From Monoraphidium neglectum (taxonomy: Eukaryota; Chlorophyta; Chlorophyceae; Sphaeropleales; Selenastraceae): a stretch of 22,480 nucleotides of DNA. The notes below the pieces were generated by a model. The model had not been told where the DNA came from and made no database searches. It worked only from the letters and a program-made list of their open reading frames with translations. The stretch's first letter is position 1. Every line of letters starts with the position of its first letter. The stretch spans positions 1 through 22,480 of the forward strand of contig NW_014013267.1 in the NCBI RefSeq assembly GCF_000611645.1, given 5' to 3'. Shown here one piece after another: positions 19,438 to 22,480 of the stretch. Position numbers and translations under genes: made by a program.

Positions 19438-20191
19438 GGCGTGCCGCAGCAGGCACATATGGCCGGCAAGAATGCAGGGGGCCGGGCTCCTGCATCCGCC
19501 GGGGTTGGGCCAGGCCGTGCGTGACGTCCTAGGGGAACGTGGCAATATCATTGTGAGGGCATGGCAGAGCGCCGCTGAAGTTTCTGGAGGTGCCAGGGGT
19601 GAGGCAAAGGGTGCCTGCTTTCGCAACTCTTTTCGATCATCGGACAAGCAGGCCCGCCCATTCGCACCCCAATGATGGAGCCGGATGCGTAGCAGAACCC
19701 AGCAAGCGGGTCAGAAAGGCGCTCGTCAGCACGGGGCGGTGCAACCCCCCCTCCAGCGCGCTTTTTAGGGATAGCAGCCATTAGTGCTGCAGAGGTGGGT
19801 GGCGACAAGGAGTGGTGACGGCAAGCTCAGTTGCTGGGCCGATCGTTGTTTGTCACAGTGATGATAACGGCTTCAACGCAGATGGGTGAAGGGGAGGTGC
19901 CTACTGCCACCGATGGCCCTTGTGCGTCATTCGACCGACGCGGCGGCTGTGACTGTGCGCTCCGAGGTGTGAAGAAGCCGCCCTGCGGTGTGTGCGCAAC
20001 CACGTCGGCGACCCCCCACAGCACGTATTGTTGCCCGCCCCTTTCTCAGAACAAATCTTGTATTTCGTGTGAACCTCTTAGCCCCATCCAAGCACGCAAG
20101 CCTTGTCCATGCACGGAGCCCGCTGCTGACAGTGCCATTCCCGATCACCACTGACACAGCACAGGCCAGCAGCGCCCACAGCCCGCATATC

Positions 20192-22349
20192 ATGCTCATG
20201 TACAGGAACTACAGCGCGGTCGCGCGGGCCTCCCGGCCAGCCCCACACCTCGGGGTCCGGGGCCCCAGGCTCGTTGCACGCGTGGCCCAGGCTCGCCGCG
20301 AGGTGCGTCTTAGGCGCCCGTATGAATTTCAACCTGCAACTATTACGCGAGCCCGCCGGACACTCAGGGACGCGGGGTGGGCAGGTTTTGGCGCGCAACG
20401 CCTGCGAGCTTATGTGGCCCGGGCACATTCGAATAATTTCGGCCCCGAAAACGCATGCGGCTCACTCTTCCCCGCCCTTTCTTGCTTTAACTTGTGCCTG
20501 ATCTGTGCCCTGATGCACATAGGGCGCCACGTCGCAAGCGCGTGTCGCGACTGTCGAGCAAAAGCAGGATGGTGGCGACCACTTTTTGGACGCCTTGCTG
20601 CGCTCCTTCCTGCTGGGCGTGGGTGCCGGCGCCCTGGTGGAGACGACCCACGTGCTTTTCAAGTTTTTTGACCTCGCGGCGTCGTCCGGCTCAGAGATCA
20701 TGGGTGCGCAGTCCGTCCCCGCATGTGCTCGCAGGGCGCAGTTCGGCGCTGGTTGTTGACCTGCGATCGCTCATCAGAGACAGCCAAGCCGGCGGCTGTG
20801 CGCTTCAGCAATGCTGCGCGCTCATCTTGGCTGGCATGTTGCCAACCATGCGCCTGTGGTTGACGCGCCTGTGGTTAAATATGCTGCCAATTTGACCTGT
20901 AACAGGCAGGGTTTCAACCATTCATCCCGACCCCCACCTCCCTTGCAGACGTGCTGCCGTCTTCGCTGCCTGAGTTTGCACCACTTTTCGTGTGGGACCA
21001 TATTGCCGCTGTGTGAGTCAGAAGGGGGGGAGGAAATGTGGGGCGCATGCACTCGAAGCGAAAGCCAGTGCGCCACAGTGCAACGACCTACCGGACTAGG
21101 GTGCAGTGCCTCGTGCCCATGGCCCACACTGCGGGCCATGCCTGCAGCCGGGCCATCAACGTCAATCCTCTCGATGAGCCATGGTCAACCTCGCATACCT
21201 TCATTTGTGATTCCTTTGCTCGCCTACGTCGTCCTCAGGGGTGGCTGGGTGCTGCTCTATGTGGTCGAGGCCATTGCCATCCTGTCGGTGCTCAACCGCT
21301 ACCCCGATGACAACAAGAAGGCCGACCGCACCATCCGCCACATGGCCACCCTCACCAAGCGCCTTGTGCCGCTCAAGCTCGGCGCCATCAAGAAGGCACT
21401 CTACTCGGTCAGCGCGCCCTCGCGCAACCGCGCCACGGTTGCGGCCTCTGCTGCCCCTGTCGCTCAGCGCGCCGCCGAGGCCGGCGGCGCGCCCCTGGCA
21501 TTCCGCGATGGCGGCGCAGACACCCTCGAGCGCATTCGCGAGGAGCTGGAGGCCGAGGCCGCGCGCGGTCCCCGCATCCCCAGCGGCCCCGGCGGCCCTG
21601 ACGACGAGGACAAGCCCGCGACCAAGGCCAAGGCGCAACCCACCCCGCGCAGCCCCGCCGCACTGGCAGAGCGCCGGCGCGCCGCGGGGCTCAAGCCCGG
21701 GCAGCTGGACCCCGCTGTCCTCGCCCCTGGCGGCCTCAGCCGCCGCGAGAAGGAGCTGATTGACCGCAAGGTGGGGTCCTCGCACGCTGACCCCTTGCGG
21801 GGGAGGGCTGTGGGCTGGGCACGGCGCAGCACGGTCATGGCAGCTTGTGCACGTGAGATTTATTTCCTTCCATTACTTGCCCTCTGGGTTCCCTCCTGTC
21901 CCCCCACGTCCCTGTGATGACTGTGCGTGCGCACGCGCGTACACACACACACACACACAGACACACACACACACACCTCGGTCCCATCCATGTTGTTCCT
22001 GGACGCAGTCATACCTGAAGAACTTCTGGTACGCCGCCGCCATCTCTTCTGACCTCGGCGATGACACGCCCCTGGGTGTGGACATCCTGGGGGGGCGCAT
22101 CACACTGTTCAGGGACCAGGAGACTGGCGAGGTGCGCCCGGGCCGGGGTTGCAAGCCTTGTGGCGCAACCAGCCGCTCTGCAACAGCAGGCGTTGGCCCC
22201 CGTCGGCCTCGCTTGCTTACACTGCCAGCACCCTCACCCCCAACATTGCCACCTCCTCATTTGAGCGCAGGTCCTGTGCGTGGATGACTGGTGCCCCCAC
22301 CGCGGTGCGCCCCTGTCCGGCGGCAAGGTCAAGCAGGACCCCTCCACTG
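20192..22349 (+). CDS. Membrane-anchored Rieske [2Fe-2S] protein, likely plastid oxygenase (5' part)
   Basis: Model join(20192..20302,20523..20703,20949..21012,21239..21770,22009..22131,22271..22349,...), 363 aa visible, all joins in phase; cut by the right edge. Exon 1 is Arg/Ala-rich and acid-free until its last residue, like a chloroplast transit peptide. Two hydrophobic segments follow: FLLGVGAGALVETTHVLF (about 65-84) and GGWVLLYVVEAIAILSVL (about 120-137). A charged linker (about 140-296, Pro/Ala-rich, ending LSRREKELIDRK) leads to YLKNFWYAAAISSDL, GRITLFRDQETGE and VLCVDDWCPHRGAPLSGGKV. Cys345-x-His347 is the first half of the Rieske cluster ligands; the second C-x2-H and any mononuclear-iron domain lie beyond the edge. 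The order resembles plastid Rieske oxygenases (chlorophyllide a oxygenase, PAO, TIC55), but the N-terminus matches none I recognise. Substrate unknown; a non-catalytic Rieske protein is not excluded. Confidence 0.82.
21941..21976 (+). repeat. (AC)n microsatellite in a Rieske-gene intron
   Basis: Eighteen dinucleotides, all AC except one AG at 21959-21960, in the fourth intron (21771-22008), about 30 bases before the acceptor. Confidence 0.95.
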
Positions 22350-22462
22350 GTGAGAGGGGTAGCCGGGGTGGCAGGTCGGCCAGTGTGTTTTATGTGTTTC
22401 ATGGCCACAGTGCGACTGACTTGCCTTGCCTCCGTATCGCGTTGTGGCCCACTTTAAGCACG

Positions 22463-22480
22463 CCCCCCCCCCCCCCCCCC
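22463..22480 (+). repeat. Terminal homopolymer of 18 C
   Basis: The window ends in 18 consecutive C inside what should be the sixth intron of the Rieske gene. It probably marks a contig end where assembly stopped at the homopolymer; the true length is unknown. Confidence 0.9.

Larger units (their letters stand above)
18881..20191. other. OPR 3' UTR and spacer before the Rieske gene
   Basis: No supportable gene in about 1.3 kb. The left half is probably OPR 3' UTR, the right half promoter and leader of the Rieske gene. A clustered ACGT motif lies at 19115-19132. The longest frame (minus strand, 18991-19647) has no domain and opens where UTR is expected. I see no clear TATA box before 20192. 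Confidence 0.5.

Noticed and set aside
18991..19647. 218-codon minus-strand ORF
   Set aside because: Lies in the OPR 3' UTR/spacer, has no domain, and has a mixed codon pattern unlike the real genes.
1..22480. tRNA, rRNA, CRISPR or prokaryotic operon signals
   Set aside because: None found by eye. The introns, TGTAA signals and repeat proteins point to a eukaryotic nuclear genome; a tRNA covariance scan was not possible here.

Overview
The window looks like nuclear DNA of a green alga (Chlorophyta). It is GC-rich. Genes are split by short GT-AG introns of about 130-510 bases, mostly with GTGAG/GTGCG donors, and TGTAA motifs (the usual green-algal polyadenylation signal) follow several stop codons. 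There is a degenerate plant-type telomere motif (CCCTAAA), an octotricopeptide-repeat (OPR) protein and a Rieske protein with a transit-like N-terminus. No prokaryotic operon, rRNA, tRNA or CRISPR was seen. All gene models were built by hand from reading frame, splice phase and family resemblance. Exon joins are phase-checked, but 5' ends are the weakest part.

Layout, left to right. 1-881 (+): 3' end of an unrecognised gene, two exons visible. 1716-4115 (+): six-exon CMGC-type protein kinase, closest to SR-protein kinases. 4383-5697 (-): METTL26/DUF938-type methyltransferase, convergent with the kinase. 5698-7020: spacer and probable 3' UTR. 7021-9824 (-): three-exon bZIP transcription factor. 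9879-10791: segment bounded by a perfect 56-bp inverted repeat, probably a non-autonomous transposon, lying just upstream of the bZIP gene. 10792-12604: no supportable gene. 12605-15258 (-): three-exon protein with about four helicase-associated (HA) domains and two polyglutamine tracts, no helicase. 15259-16016: divergent intergenic region. 16017-18880 (+): OPR protein with about 12 repeats and its own polyglutamine tract. 18881-20191: 3' UTR and spacer. 20192 to the right edge (+): 5' part of a Rieske [2Fe-2S] protein with a membrane-anchored N-terminus, cut off at a run of 18 C that probably marks a contig end.

No pathway links all the genes. The most coherent pair is the divergent HA-domain and OPR genes. 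Both encode repeat proteins from nucleic-acid-binding families, the HA protein has a plausible organelle-targeting N-terminus and one may exist upstream of the OPR gene, and both carry CAG-encoded polyglutamine insertions. The Rieske protein is also likely plastidic. The bZIP factor, SRPK-like kinase and methyltransferase look like ordinary nuclear or cytosolic regulators.
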